Shown here one piece after another: positions 1 to 8,406 of a stretch of 22,226 nucleotides of DNA. Position 1 is the stretch's first letter; each line of letters begins with the position of its first letter. The stretch comes from Deltaproteobacteria bacterium. Its GTDB lineage: Bacteria; Desulfobacterota; Desulfobaccia; Desulfobaccales; 0-14-0-80-60-11. Made by a program: the position numbers and the translations under genes. The stretch lies in contig JAMCQY010000265.1 in NCBI GenBank assembly GCA_023381945.1, positions 445 through 22,670 of the forward strand, in the 5' to 3' direction. The notes under the pieces were generated by a model, which saw nothing but the letters and a program-made list of their open reading frames with translations, had not been told where the DNA came from and made no database searches.

Positions 1-280
1 ATGCACCTGTCAGGGTGCCGGAGGTGTAAACCCGATCCCCCACGGATACCCGCTTGACCTCCGGCCCTACTGCCTCTACTACCCCGGCGGCGTCATGGCC
101 GGGGGTGAAGGGCAGGGGCGGGGACAGATAGACCCCGGCCCGCATGTAGGCCTCATACGGGTTAACCCCGATGGCGTAGACCTTGACCAGCACTTGGCCG
201 GAGCCCGGTTTGGGCTCCGGCGCCTCCTCCAGGCGCAGTACCTCGGGTTCGCCGAATTCATGGACGCGAATGGCTTTCAT
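1..280 (-). CDS. Zinc-type alcohol dehydrogenase / NADPH:quinone oxidoreductase, N-terminal part
   Basis: Only the first 93 codons are in the window; the gene continues past the left edge. The start is ATG at 278-280, with a purine-rich Shine-Dalgarno (AGGGGG) just upstream on the minus strand. The reading begins MKAIRVHEFGEPEVL and contains the GroES-like N-terminal fold of the medium-chain dehydrogenase/reductase family: the segment GVNPYEAYMRAG, then PFTPGHDAAGVVEAVG, then VGDRVYTSG. The lack of catalytic-zinc cysteines in the visible region and the NPYEAYMRAG motif favour the zinc-independent quinone oxidoreductase (zeta-crystallin-like) branch, which reduces quinones or enones with NADPH. 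The substrate cannot be told. No clear partner gene is adjacent; the next gene on the same strand ends about 190 bases upstream. Confidence 0.85.
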   Translation of the reverse strand, partial: MKAIRVHEFGEPEVLRLEEAPEPKPGSGQVLVKVYAIGVNPYEAYMRAGVYLSPPLPFTPGHDAAGVVEAVGPEVKRVSVGDRVYTSGTLTGA

Positions 281-472
281 TATGTTCCCCCTTTCAAAGC
301 TGATCATTGTTGGTGGAGGCTGGGAAGAGAGATGGATTTTGTTTAGAGGAATACAGGTAGAACGGGGAAGTCCCCCGGCCCTCAAAAAAAGAAATAGTCA
401 TTAAAGGACCAGGGTGAAAGGTTTAATTGGAGAAAAAATGTCAAATAAAGAGAGGGGTTTTTCTTTCGCTTT

Positions 473-1090
473 TTACCCGTGTGTCGTTTCGATCCCGGAA
501 TTTTTAATAACTACGGCCAAAATACCCAGTTGTTTCTGCTCCAGGCAGCGGTGCAAGGACAGGCCGCACTCTTCCAGGCATTGGCGGAGATCATGGCTGT
601 AAAAGCGGTCATGCTCCGGGTGCAGGAAGATACGTTTGGCGAGGAAATTTTGATAAAGGGCTGGATAAAACTCCTCCAAAAAATAGAAGCCGCCGGATTT
701 CAGCACCCGGGCGATTTCCTTGAGGCCGCCCCGCCAATCGGGCAGATGGTGCAGCACCCCGAAGCCGAAGACCCCGTCCAGAGCGCCATCCGGATAAGGC
801 AGATTAAAGACGTCGCCGACGTAAAGGGAGATACAGCGGCGCTGCTCCGGGTTCAGGTAGCATAGGGCCTGACAGATCATACGATAATCCAGGTCCAGGG
901 CGTGGAGCAGCGTGGGCTTAAATTTCTCCAGGATCAGGCAGGCCCCGGCGCCCCGGCCACAGCCCACTTCCAGGATCTTCGCCTGTGGGTTCGGGGTCAC
1001 ACTGCGGCCAATCCATCCGATTATCAGGCGCTGGATCATCACCCGCACCGGATTATTGACGATCAGCCGCTCCGCCCAATTGAGCTTCAA
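473..1090 (-). CDS. Class I SAM-dependent methyltransferase, translationally coupled to menG
   Basis: A protein of about 205 residues, read from a TTG start at 1088-1090 that overlaps the TGA stop (1087-1089) of the upstream methyltransferase in a TTGA junction. Longer in-frame extension upstream only reads the MenG gene out of frame and is rejected. Motif I (ILEVGCGRGAG, about residues 39-49) binds S-adenosylmethionine. The acidic LDLDYR follows about 20 residues later, then GDVFNLPYPDGALDGVFGFGVLHHLPDW (motifs II/III) and LKSGGFYFLEEF, all typical of Methyltransf_11-type enzymes. The substrate is unknown. Coupling to MenG suggests a related lipid or quinone substrate, but this is inference. 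The start codon is the least certain part of the call. Confidence 0.8.
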   Translation of the reverse strand: MKLNWAERLIVNNPVRVMIQRLIIGWIGRSVTPNPQAKILEVGCGRGAGACLILEKFKPTLLHALDLDYRMICQALCYLNPEQRRCISLYVGDVFNLPYPDGALDGVFGFGVLHHLPDWRGGLKEIARVLKSGGFYFLEEFYPALYQNFLAKRIFLHPEHDRFYSHDLRQCLEECGLSLHRCLEQKQLGILAVVIKNSGIETTHG

Positions 1091-1869
1091 GGCTTCACCG
1101 CCAGGTGGATCACCGCAATGCCGTTGGTCAGGCGCCGGTAGCGGATTTCTTTGAACCCCAGGCCCGCCAGGGTAGCTGAGACCTCCTCCGGGTCGGCGAA
1201 CATGCGGATGGATTCCGGCAGATAGGTATAGGCCTGCCAGGAGCCTACGAAGAGGCGGCCCATCAGCGGCATAATATAGAAAGAATAAAAGTCGTAAAGC
1301 CGGCGGAACCAGGAAGTGACCGGCTGGGAAAATTCCAGGCACATGAGCCGGCCGCCGGGCTTCAGGACACGGTACATCTCCTTGAAGCCTTGCTCGGGAT
1401 GGGTCAGATTGCGGATGCCGAAGCCGACCATGGCGGAGTCGAAGCTGGCGTCCGGGCAGGAGAGATGCTCAGCGTCGCCCTGGAGAAAGGTAATATTCGA
1501 TTCCAAGCCAGCTTTGGCCACTTTGGGCTGGCCCGCGGTCATCATGGCCCGGTTAATGTCATAGACCATCACCCGACCGGCCGGTCCAATCTTCTTCGCG
1601 GCCAGTAAGGCCAGATCAGCGGTGCCGCCGCAGACATCCAGGACCCGGTCGCCGGGCTCGAGTTTCAGGAGCCGCACCGCGGTCCATTTCCACGGATAGT
1701 GCATCCCGAAGCTCAGCAAGGTGTTCATGAAGTCGTAGCGGCTAGAGACCGTATCGAAATGCCGGTGCACCAGTTTCTCTTTTTCCGCGGGAGCCACCGG
1801 CTGATAGCCGAAATAGGCGAATTCGTCCAGGCCAGGCCTCGATATTTGAGTTTTCTCTTCTGGGTTCAT
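1087..1869 (-). CDS. menG: Demethylmenaquinone methyltransferase (UbiE/MenG family)
   Basis: A 260-residue enzyme of normal family length. It would methylate demethylmenaquinone (or the ubiquinone precursor in other phyla) with S-adenosylmethionine at the last step of menaquinone synthesis. The sequence has the family signature RYDFMNTLLSFGMHYPWKW (about residues 44-62), SAM motif I VLDVCGGTADLAL, then GDAEHLSCPDASFDSAMVGFGIRNL and LKPGGRLMCLEFSQP. The C-terminal RRLTNGIAVIHLAVKP matches the usual end of UbiE proteins. The next gene starts inside its stop codon, so the two are probably translated as a pair. In an anaerobe, menaquinone is the expected quinone, so MenG is the more likely role. 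Confidence 0.92.
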   Translation of the reverse strand: MNPEEKTQISRPGLDEFAYFGYQPVAPAEKEKLVHRHFDTVSSRYDFMNTLLSFGMHYPWKWTAVRLLKLEPGDRVLDVCGGTADLALLAAKKIGPAGRVMVYDINRAMMTAGQPKVAKAGLESNITFLQGDAEHLSCPDASFDSAMVGFGIRNLTHPEQGFKEMYRVLKPGGRLMCLEFSQPVTSWFRRLYDFYSFYIMPLMGRLFVGSWQAYTYLPESIRMFADPEEVSATLAGLGFKEIRYRRLTNGIAVIHLAVKP

Positions 1870-1970
1870 TCAATTTTCCAAAGGAAGCGCAGGCGAAAAG
1901 TTCATGGCCGGTATGAGTCCATCATCGGGAATGAAAATCCCCTCGGCCCCTTTTTCAAAGAGATGGTTAT

Positions 1971-2008
1971 AAAGCCCCCGTTTAGCAAAGGGAAATTTTG
2001 GGGGATTT
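1971..2008. repeat. Imperfect intergenic palindrome
   Basis: Arms AAAGCCCCC (1971-1979) and GGGGGATTT (2000-2008) pair with one mismatch around an A/T-rich centre that includes TTTAGCAAAGGG. It lies between the menG start and the 3' end of the DUF488 gene. It resembles the dispersed intergenic repeats common in deltaproteobacterial genomes. No gene is seen in 1870-2099. Confidence 0.4.
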
Positions 2009-2099
2009 GGTTATCACGGTAAAGCCTGCGGCTGACCAAGATGTTTTTTCAATTTATCAATTCTCAGTTCAACTGGCCACCTTGGGGTTAAATTATCTT

Positions 2100-2645
2100 T
2101 TAAGGTGATTCAGTCTTGGGATAGGTGACTTTGTCACCCTCAACCTGGGCAAAGGGGATGAGGCGGTGCTCCTGAAGCTTGGTTTCACTGATGATATGCT
2201 CCACCTTGATCCCCCGGACTGTTAGAGCGTCAGCAATCAGTGAGCGGTGGCAGCGCCAGGGCAGGGTTTCAGCGCACATCAGCACCAGCCGCTCATCTTT
2301 GGCCAAGTCAATGAGGGCCAGTAAATTTTCCTCGAACTCCGGAGTCTGCATATAGTCGGCAAAGCCCCGGAAAGAGTCATTGCGCCAACCCATATTGGGA
2401 GAATCTTTCAAGGGATGGCGCAGGCCGCCCAGCCCCGGCAGGTGCACGTAGCCAATCCCCGCTTCGGCCAAAGCCTGGGGCAAGGTTTCTTTATTAAATT
2501 GGGGATTGTGCCGGGACCGGGGCACGGTGCGGACATCGGCGACTTTTTCCACCTCATGAGCCTGTAAAATCGCCAAAAAATCAGCCAGGGGCCGGGTGGA
2601 GTGGCCGATGGTCAGAACCGATATCGCCTGGCTCTCCCGGTTCAT
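2100..2645 (-). CDS. DUF488 family protein
   Basis: A 181-residue protein that matches the DUF488 family along its length. The N-terminal VLTIGHSTRPLADFLAIL is followed by VADVRTVPRSRHNPQFN, then YVHLPGLGGLR, then LMCAETLPWRCHRSLIADAL. The last segment holds the conserved CAE...CHR motif that gives the family a putative catalytic cysteine. The biochemical role of the family is not established. The ATG start overlaps the TGA of the upstream glycosylase gene (ATGA at 2642-2645), so the two are translated together. This may hint at a link with nucleic-acid repair or modification, but that is only guilt by association. Confidence 0.85.
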   Translation of the reverse strand: MNRESQAISVLTIGHSTRPLADFLAILQAHEVEKVADVRTVPRSRHNPQFNKETLPQALAEAGIGYVHLPGLGGLRHPLKDSPNMGWRNDSFRGFADYMQTPEFEENLLALIDLAKDERLVLMCAETLPWRCHRSLIADALTVRGIKVEHIISETKLQEHRLIPFAQVEGDKVTYPKTESP

Positions 2646-3586
2646 TTGGCCTGCTGCTCGCTTCCGGTCAGGTATCCCTCTGTGGCCAGACCCTTCAGCA
2701 AAAAATGAAAATAGATAAGCCCGCCGAAGGGCGCAAAATCGGCCATTATCCGCTGCACTCCCTGATAATCCAAAGCCTCCTTTAGATTTAACCAGGCCTC
2801 CAGTCGTTTTCGGGCTCCCACATCGTCGCCGGGAAACAGGTGGATTCGCCCCAGGCCCCGCAGCAAGGCGTATTCCGCTGACCAGCGGCCGATTCCTTTA
2901 ATACGGCTCAAGATCTTGACTGCCTCCTCATCATCCAGGGAAGCGAGATTATCCAGGCTAATGCTTCCGTCCAGCAGGCCTTGGGATAGCCCGATAAGGG
3001 TCCGGGCTTTGCTGTAGCTGAATCCCCTGTCCCGCAGGCCCTGGGGTTCCAATCCCGCTAAGTCTTGCGGCCGGGGGAAGGCGTGCACCGGAGGTTCGGC
3101 ATCGCCGGGAAATGGCAGCCCGTAGGCCTGTGTCAGCCGATTAAGGACGTGGATGCCCACCGTCAGGCTGATCTGCTGGCAGGCAATGGCATTGGTGAGG
3201 GCCTCAAATAGGCTGGGGAATCGGGTGGGCTTGATGCCGCGGAAATCCTGGACCAGGGACTGCAACTGCTGGTCCCGGGAGGCGAAGTGGTAAAAATCCT
3301 GGAGATCAATCTCCAACCCCAAGATGCGTTTTAAAGTGGCGCTGAGAATTTCCGCAGCTTCCTTACCGACCGCTCCCCTGGCTTCTATTTGGAGTTCCGG
3401 GGCCTCGGCCGAACCGCTTTGTCTCACCGCGACCTCTGTTGGCCGGTCCCGGACCAGCAGCACCCGCCGGTAAGTGGCGCCGTCCCAGCGGTCCATGAGG
3501 TTGTGAGCCCGCCGGCGCAAGACCCAGACGGTCAGGTCCAGGCGGAAAGGCGCGACCGGCTTGAGTTGCAGGGAAAGGTTGGCCAA
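2642..3586 (-). CDS. DNA-3-methyladenine glycosylase II (AlkA-like, HhH-GPD superfamily)
   Basis: A 314-residue base-excision repair glycosylase predicted to remove alkylated purines from DNA. The helix-hairpin-helix plus Gly/Pro-Asp motif is clear: IKGIGRWSAEYALL (about 229-242), then the loop LFPGDDVGA with the catalytic aspartate at about residue 255. The segment ALTNAIACQQISLTVG (about 129-144) is the usual AlkA core helix, and an N-terminal AlkA_N-like domain (PFRLDLTVWVLRRR) precedes it. It has no Ada-type methyl-acceptor domain. The start is TTG at 3584-3586, because an in-frame stop lies just upstream and the next ATG would delete the conserved N-terminal strand. The Shine-Dalgarno is weak. 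DUF488 follows with an ATGA overlap. Confidence 0.87.
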   Translation of the reverse strand: MANLSLQLKPVAPFRLDLTVWVLRRRAHNLMDRWDGATYRRVLLVRDRPTEVAVRQSGSAEAPELQIEARGAVGKEAAEILSATLKRILGLEIDLQDFYHFASRDQQLQSLVQDFRGIKPTRFPSLFEALTNAIACQQISLTVGIHVLNRLTQAYGLPFPGDAEPPVHAFPRPQDLAGLEPQGLRDRGFSYSKARTLIGLSQGLLDGSISLDNLASLDDEEAVKILSRIKGIGRWSAEYALLRGLGRIHLFPGDDVGARKRLEAWLNLKEALDYQGVQRIMADFAPFGGLIYFHFLLKGLATEGYLTGSEQQAK

Positions 3587-3666
3587 AAGAAAACCCCGGA
3601 AGCATTAGTCGAAAGACTGATGGAAAGGTAAGGCCGTTGAGGGAGGTGTCAAGAATAAAAGATTAT

Positions 3667-3728
3667 GGGTTAGGGTTAGGGGTTAAAGAGGCCAAGATTC
3701 CTTTTCCTGACCCCTGATCCCTGACCCC
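3667..3728. repeat. Imperfect inverted repeat downstream of glnB
   Basis: A left arm GGGTTAGGGTTAGGGG (3667-3682) can pair imperfectly with CCCCTGATCCCTGACCCC (3711-3728). It sits right after the P-II stop codon on the minus strand. It could end the glnB transcript, but there is no clear T-run. It is more likely one of the dispersed intergenic repeats of this genome. Confidence 0.4.
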
Positions 3729-3732
3729 TGAA

Positions 3733-4131
<399 letters not shown>

Positions 4132-4140
4132 TTATTTATT

Positions 4141-4193
4141 GTAGGGGCGCTGGGTGTGCGCGCTCCTGGGCGGACACATGGGTCCGCCCCTAC
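4141..4193. repeat. REP-like palindromic unit, same family as 19803-19860
   Basis: The outer arms GTAGGGGC (4141-4148) and GCCCCTAC (4186-4193) enclose an inner hairpin, GGGCGGAC (4168-4175) with GTCCGCCC (4182-4189). The block around ACACATGGGT is nearly identical to one in the element between hdrA and mvhD. It lies in the gap between glnB and the Rieske-FAD gene. No gene is seen in 4072-4350. Confidence 0.65.
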
Positions 4194-4350
4194 AAAGGCA
4201 AAGATTTGGAAATAATATTGAGTAACCGATCATACAACGGTTAAATTGCCAAAAGCAAGGGGAAGGAGGCGAATGGCAATAATTCCATGGTAAAGGCCAA
4301 GATCTTAGAGACCTCGGCCTTCATCTTTTGCTCGAGCTGACTGCGGAAGG

Positions 4351-5937
4351 CTACTTTTGCAGCTCCTTGACCCGTCCCAATGGGTCAAAGGATTTATCCT
4401 GCCGCAATTCCTCCGCACTGGGCAATTTTTCCAGCCGCAGCAGCTCACCGATGGCGGCCATCTGGGCGTCGTGCCCCAGACCTACTGCGGCCAGAACCTG
4501 ATTCCCCTTGGCATAAAAGGCCACAAAATTGTGTCCCTCCAGGTCGCCGTGGATGATGACTTCGTCCCACTTGCCGGCATAGCCCACATATTGGGGCATC
4601 ACATCAAAGAGCTCGCTCCAGAAGAATGGTACGCGCCGAAACTCTTCGTTTTTCCCCAGCATATTGCGGGCCGCCACGCGGCCATGCTGCTGGGCCAGCC
4701 GCCAGTGCTCGATGCGGATCGGTTCATGGTTACGCCAGTCTGGAAAGCGGGCAATATCCCCGGCAGCGTAAAGGCCATCGGCCACCCGCAAATACTTGTC
4801 CACCGTCACACTGCCGTCGGGATTGAGGGAGACGCCCTTCAGGAAACCGGTGGCGGGCTTGACTCCCAGGCCCGCCACCACCAGGTCGGCCGGCAGTTTC
4901 TCTCCGGAGTCCAGGACCGCGGTGCGCACCTTCCCGTCACCTTCCAGCCGGGAAACCCTGGCACCGAGGCGGAACGTAACCCCTTCCTTCTCAAAGACCT
5001 GTTGGATGACTCGGCCGATCTCCGGTCCCAGCTGCTTCTGAAAGGGCACGGTCCCCGGCGCCACTACGGTCACCTTGAGGCCCCTCTTGCTGAGGCTGTA
5101 GGCCGCTTCCATGCCGATAAAGCCAGCCCCCGCCACCACGGCCTGCGTTCCTCGTTTGGCCGCTTCAATGATGTGGGTGGCGTCTTCAATAATTCTCAGG
5201 GTGAAAACATTTTGCAGGTCCGCGCCGGGAACCTCCAAAGGGCGGACCTCGCCGCCGCTGGCCAGGAGCAGGGCGTCATAACCCTGCCGGGTGCCGTTAC
5301 TGAAGGTGATGGACCTGCTCACGGGGTCCACCGCGGTCACCCAATGTCGCAAGCGGATTTCAATGCCATATTCCTGGTAAAACTGCTCCTTTCGCCAGGG
5401 CAGGGAATCCAGGGAGGCGTCGCCGTAGAGGTACCCTTTGCTCAGGTTGGGGCGGTCATAGGGCAGGCTGTTTTCATAGGTGATCATGATCACCCGGCCT
5501 TGAAAACCTTCTTCCCGCAAGGTTTGGGCCGCCAGGTTTCCTGCCGCCCCGGCCCCCAGGATGACAAAGGTGCGCGGGTCGGCCTCGGGATTATACTTGA
5601 CCATATCCGGCTCGCGCCGATCCCCGGCGCCTTCCGGCACGGTGACGATGATGTCTTGGCCTTCCACCCGCACCGCAAATCGGGGGACTGCGTCCAGGGC
5701 GGGCGGCTCCTCCATATCCCCGGTGATCACGTTGAAGCGGGACTGATGCCAGGGGCAGTAGACCCCGGTGCCGGAGAGGCAGCCTTCATGGAGCCAGCCG
5801 CCGTAGTGGGTGCAGACGTTGCCGATGGCATGATACTCGCCTTTGATCCGGGTGAGCAACGCCTGGGTTTCGCCCACCTTGACCTCCTTCATTTCGCCGT
5901 CTTTCAGATCACCTACCTTGGCCACGATGGCTTCCAT
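4351..5937 (-). CDS. Rieske domain fused to FAD/NAD(P)-dependent oxidoreductase (AIF/AIFM3-like)
   Basis: A 528-residue fusion. Residues 1 to about 105 form a Rieske [2Fe-2S] domain with ligands Cys42, His44, Cys61 and His64 (CTH...CPWH). After a short linker comes a pyridine nucleotide-disulfide oxidoreductase module: the FAD-binding GAGAAG (128-133), YDRPNLSKGYLYG, an NAD(P)-binding GAGFIG (about 270-275) and the second FAD motif GLYAAGDIA. The C-terminal reductase domain follows. Such proteins pass electrons from NAD(P)H through FAD to the Rieske centre, but the physiological acceptor is not known. The ATG is preceded by a near-perfect Shine-Dalgarno (AAGGAGGT), suggesting strong translation. 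It lacks the two-cysteine redox motif of thioredoxin-type reductases. It is transcribed alone or with glnB downstream, 279 bases away. Confidence 0.88.
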   Translation of the reverse strand: MEAIVAKVGDLKDGEMKEVKVGETQALLTRIKGEYHAIGNVCTHYGGWLHEGCLSGTGVYCPWHQSRFNVITGDMEEPPALDAVPRFAVRVEGQDIIVTVPEGAGDRREPDMVKYNPEADPRTFVILGAGAAGNLAAQTLREEGFQGRVIMITYENSLPYDRPNLSKGYLYGDASLDSLPWRKEQFYQEYGIEIRLRHWVTAVDPVSRSITFSNGTRQGYDALLLASGGEVRPLEVPGADLQNVFTLRIIEDATHIIEAAKRGTQAVVAGAGFIGMEAAYSLSKRGLKVTVVAPGTVPFQKQLGPEIGRVIQQVFEKEGVTFRLGARVSRLEGDGKVRTAVLDSGEKLPADLVVAGLGVKPATGFLKGVSLNPDGSVTVDKYLRVADGLYAAGDIARFPDWRNHEPIRIEHWRLAQQHGRVAARNMLGKNEEFRRVPFFWSELFDVMPQYVGYAGKWDEVIIHGDLEGHNFVAFYAKGNQVLAAVGLGHDAQMAAIGELLRLEKLPSAEELRQDKSFDPLGRVKELQK

Positions 5938-6165
5938 ATCCGCACCTCCTTCTGGCTGATCTCCCTTTTATTCGACATAAACTAGTTCCTGAGGGCTGGG
6001 CTGGCAACCGTTCATGCCTAAAAAACCGCCGGAGGGATAATGAGGAATACGGTCAGGACTGAATTAGGGGGCCGCTGCCGCTTGCACCGGCGCCTGGCGT
6101 GCCTTATTATTGGATAGCAGGAAATGGCAGGCCGCCGGCGGCGGCTGCTTTAATCGGGAGGACTG

Positions 6166-6639
6166 ATGTTTCCTTTAAAAAAGATTCTTTGCCCTGTTGA
6201 TTTTAGCGAACCTTCCCACCACGCCCTCAAGATCGCCGTGGAAATGGCCCGGCAATTTGGCGCGGCCCTGAACGTGATTCATGTCATCCCGCCGGTGCCG
6301 GTGCATTCGCCCTATCCGGACCCGCCGAATGCCTCCAGCGATTATGAGCCCCTCCACCAGCAGGAATTGGCCCTGGAAAGCGAAGAATCCTTGAAAAATA
6401 TGATCAGGTGGGTGCCAAAGGAGATTCCCACGCTGGCCACGGTCGTGACCGGTGACGCAGCCGAAGAGATTCTGGCCTTTGCGGCCAAAGAACATATCAA
6501 TCTCATCGTCATCGCCACCCATGGTCTGACGGGCTGGCGGCATTTGATCACCGGTTCAGTCACCGAAAAGATTGTGCGTCAGGCGTCTTGCCCGGTGCTG
6601 ACCATCCGGCCGCCGGCTGGAGAAAAGCAGGAAAAATGA
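6166..6639 (+). CDS. Universal stress protein (UspA family)
   Basis: A 157-residue single-domain Usp protein. It begins MFPLKKILCPVDFSEPSHHALKIA, the usual first strand and helix, and ends with IVIATHGLTGWRHLITGSVTEKIVRQASCPVLTIRPP. The G-x2-G...GS pattern in that segment is the ATP-binding signature of the UspFG/MJ0577-type branch, so it probably binds ATP. These cytoplasmic proteins rise under stress or energy limitation, but their exact task is unclear. The start has a good GGGAGG ribosome site. It diverges from the Rieske-FAD gene across a 228-base gap and precedes the GAPDH gene by 165 bases. Confidence 0.92.
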   Translation: MFPLKKILCPVDFSEPSHHALKIAVEMARQFGAALNVIHVIPPVPVHSPYPDPPNASSDYEPLHQQELALESEESLKNMIRWVPKEIPTLATVVTGDAAEEILAFAAKEHINLIVIATHGLTGWRHLITGSVTEKIVRQASCPVLTIRPPAGEKQEK

Positions 6640-6804
6640 TTGTCGAGTTGCATTCCCGGATAAATTTGGGCAATAATGATCAGTACGGCGTTAGGCGGTT
6701 TTAATACCGTCATCGCTGCCGCGCGCTTATACTGCAAAATGATTCATTTAGAAACTAAAGCAACTTAGGCAGATAACAGATAAAATTTCCCGAGGAGGCT
6801 CAAT

Positions 6805-7809
6805 ATGGCAAAGGTCGCGATTAACGGCATGGGAAGGATTGGCAGGGCGGCGTTAAAAATTATTATGGATCAACCGGAATTGGACCTGATTGCAGTCAAC
6901 GATCTGATGCCCATTGATAATCTGGCCTATTTGCTCAATTACGACACCGCCTACGGCCGCTATAAACACCGGGTGGAGATCGCCGACGGGGCCCTGCAAG
7001 TGGCCGGCAAGGCCATTAAATATCTAAGCGAACGGGACCCCGCCAACCTCCCCTGGAAGGATTTGGGGGTTGACATTGTTTTTGAGTGCACCGGCCTGTT
7101 CACTCAATCCGAGGGCCTGGGAAAACATATCGCCGCCGGGGCCAAATACGCCGTGCTGTCGGCTCCGCCCAAAGGCGGCGACGTCTGCTGCATCGTCCAT
7201 GGCGTCACCAAACCCGGCGAGAAAGATCGCGCCATTTCCTGCGCCTCCTGCACCACCAACTGCATCACCCCGATTGTGGAGATTATGGGGCGGCGCATTG
7301 GCATCAAAAAGGCGACCATGACCACCATCCACGCCTACACTTCTTCCCAGGCCATTGTGGACGGACCCAGCAAGAAATTTCGGCGGGGCCGGGCCGGGGC
7401 GCAAAATTTGGTGCCCACCTCCACCGGCGCGGCGGTGGCCACCACCAACGTCCTGCCGCAGTACAAGGGCAAATTCGATGGGGTGGCTATGCGCTGTCCG
7501 GTGGTCCTGGGCTCCGTGGCCGACCTGGTCTTTGTCACCGAGCGGCCCACCACGGTGCAGGAGATCAACGCCATCTTCAAAGAAGAAGCCGAAACGACCT
7601 ATAAGGGCATCGTCGAATACGCCCGGGATGAAATCGTCTCCTCGGACATCATCGGCAGCACCTATGCCTCCATTTTCGACCCCAGCATGACCCAGGTAGT
7701 GGACGGCGACCTGGTGAAGGTCATGAGCTGGTACGACAACGAATGGAGCTACACCTCCCAGATGATCCGGGAAGGAGTGCGGCTCGCCAAGGAATGCCTG
7801 ACCTGCTGA
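6805..7809 (+). CDS. gap: Type I glyceraldehyde-3-phosphate dehydrogenase
   Basis: A 334-residue enzyme of normal length that interconverts glyceraldehyde-3-phosphate and 1,3-bisphosphoglycerate in glycolysis and gluconeogenesis. The Rossmann motif INGMGRIGR is at the N-terminus. The catalytic Cys149 lies in ASCTTNC, and His176 in TTIHAYTSS, at the canonical numbers. The phosphate site VPTSTGAA and the C-terminal WYDNEWSYTSQM are intact. Asp at position 33 in VNDL favours NAD over NADP. The S-loop reads VDGPSKKFRRGRAGAQ, a sub-branch different from the E. coli type (LLDLPHKDLRRAR). A strong ribosome site (GAGGAGG) precedes the ATG. It is probably a single-gene transcript ending at the hairpin just downstream. 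Confidence 0.95.
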   Translation: MAKVAINGMGRIGRAALKIIMDQPELDLIAVNDLMPIDNLAYLLNYDTAYGRYKHRVEIADGALQVAGKAIKYLSERDPANLPWKDLGVDIVFECTGLFTQSEGLGKHIAAGAKYAVLSAPPKGGDVCCIVHGVTKPGEKDRAISCASCTTNCITPIVEIMGRRIGIKKATMTTIHAYTSSQAIVDGPSKKFRRGRAGAQNLVPTSTGAAVATTNVLPQYKGKFDGVAMRCPVVLGSVADLVFVTERPTTVQEINAIFKEEAETTYKGIVEYARDEIVSSDIIGSTYASIFDPSMTQVVDGDLVKVMSWYDNEWSYTSQMIREGVRLAKECLTC

Positions 7810-7846
7810 GGCCGGTTGACATCCTTTCATCGTCAGTAAAATTAAT

Positions 7847-7877
7847 GGCAGGGGCGGGTTTAAAACCCGCCCCTGCC
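7847..7877 (+). terminator. Near-perfect hairpin after gap
   Basis: GGCAGGGGCGGGTTT (7847-7861) and AAACCCGCCCCTGCC (7863-7877) are perfectly complementary around one base, giving a GC stem of about 12 pairs with an A/T tip. It lies 38 bases after the gap stop codon. There is no T-run after it, so it may act as a weak or REP-like terminator. Confidence 0.5.
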
Positions 7878-7959
7878 GCGTCTTAGCGCCCGCCAACTTG
7901 CCGCCTTGCCTCCCCGTGCTTATCTTCAAAAAATGCCACCAAAAAAGGAGGGCCGGATT

Positions 7960-8391
7960 ATGACCATGACAGGCCTGGACGTCTTTGATCGCAGCATTCA
8001 CGCGGCCAACGATTGGCTGAAAGATATCATGTATGAGTTGGGCACGGAGGACCGGCACCGGGCCTATCTCGCCCTGCGGGCCACCCTGCAAGCCCTGCGG
8101 GACCGCCTCAGTGTCAACGAGGCGGCGCAACTGGGAGCCCAACTGCCCTTGCTCATTCGAGGTTTCTACTATGAAGGCTGGACCCCCTCGGGTAAGCCCT
8201 TGAAGGAGCGCCATAAAAAGGACTTTCTGGCCCACATCCAGGATCAGTTCGGCCCGGATGGGATCGACGCCGAAAGCGTAGCCCGGGCGGTCTTCAAGAT
8301 GTTGCATTTCCGGGTCTCCAAGGGCGCGATCCAGGATCTCAAAGGAGTTATGCCCAAGGAGTTGTTGGAACTCTGGCCGCAAACGCCGTAA
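7960..8391 (+). CDS. DUF2267 family protein
   Basis: A 143-residue protein from the ATG at 7960, chosen because a strong AAGGAGG lies 8 bases upstream; an earlier in-frame ATG at 7906 has none. The sequence matches the DUF2267 family: DVFDRSIHAANDWLKDI, then RHRAYLALRATLQALRDRLSVNEAAQLGAQLPLLIRGFYYEGW, then a second helical repeat with the same layout. It is soluble, helical and of unknown function. The two repeats look alike (each has a potential helix pair followed by an LP or MP motif). It sits between gap and a small membrane-protein gene, both on plus. Confidence 0.8.
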   Translation: MTMTGLDVFDRSIHAANDWLKDIMYELGTEDRHRAYLALRATLQALRDRLSVNEAAQLGAQLPLLIRGFYYEGWTPSGKPLKERHKKDFLAHIQDQFGPDGIDAESVARAVFKMLHFRVSKGAIQDLKGVMPKELLELWPQTP

Positions 8392-8406
8392 TCAGAGAGA
8401 CTCTCA

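Noticed and set aside
1091..1342. An N-terminal extension of the small methyltransferase
   Set aside because: It overlaps menG in another frame and has proline/arginine-rich content without family similarity. The TTG at 1090 gives a normal-length protein.
3667..3728. Telomere-like TTAGGG repeats
   Set aside because: Only two to three units occur in an imperfect inverted repeat. This is a bacterial intergenic repeat, not a telomere or a CRISPR.
4357..5985. A 542-codon plus-strand open frame opposite the Rieske-FAD gene
   Set aside because: The minus-strand protein has intact Rieske and FAD/NAD motifs and a strong ribosome site. The plus frame is a shadow.
7024..8382. A 452-codon open frame antisense to gap and the DUF2267 gene
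   Set aside because: It spans two plus-strand genes with convincing families and ribosome sites, and its translation resembles no family.
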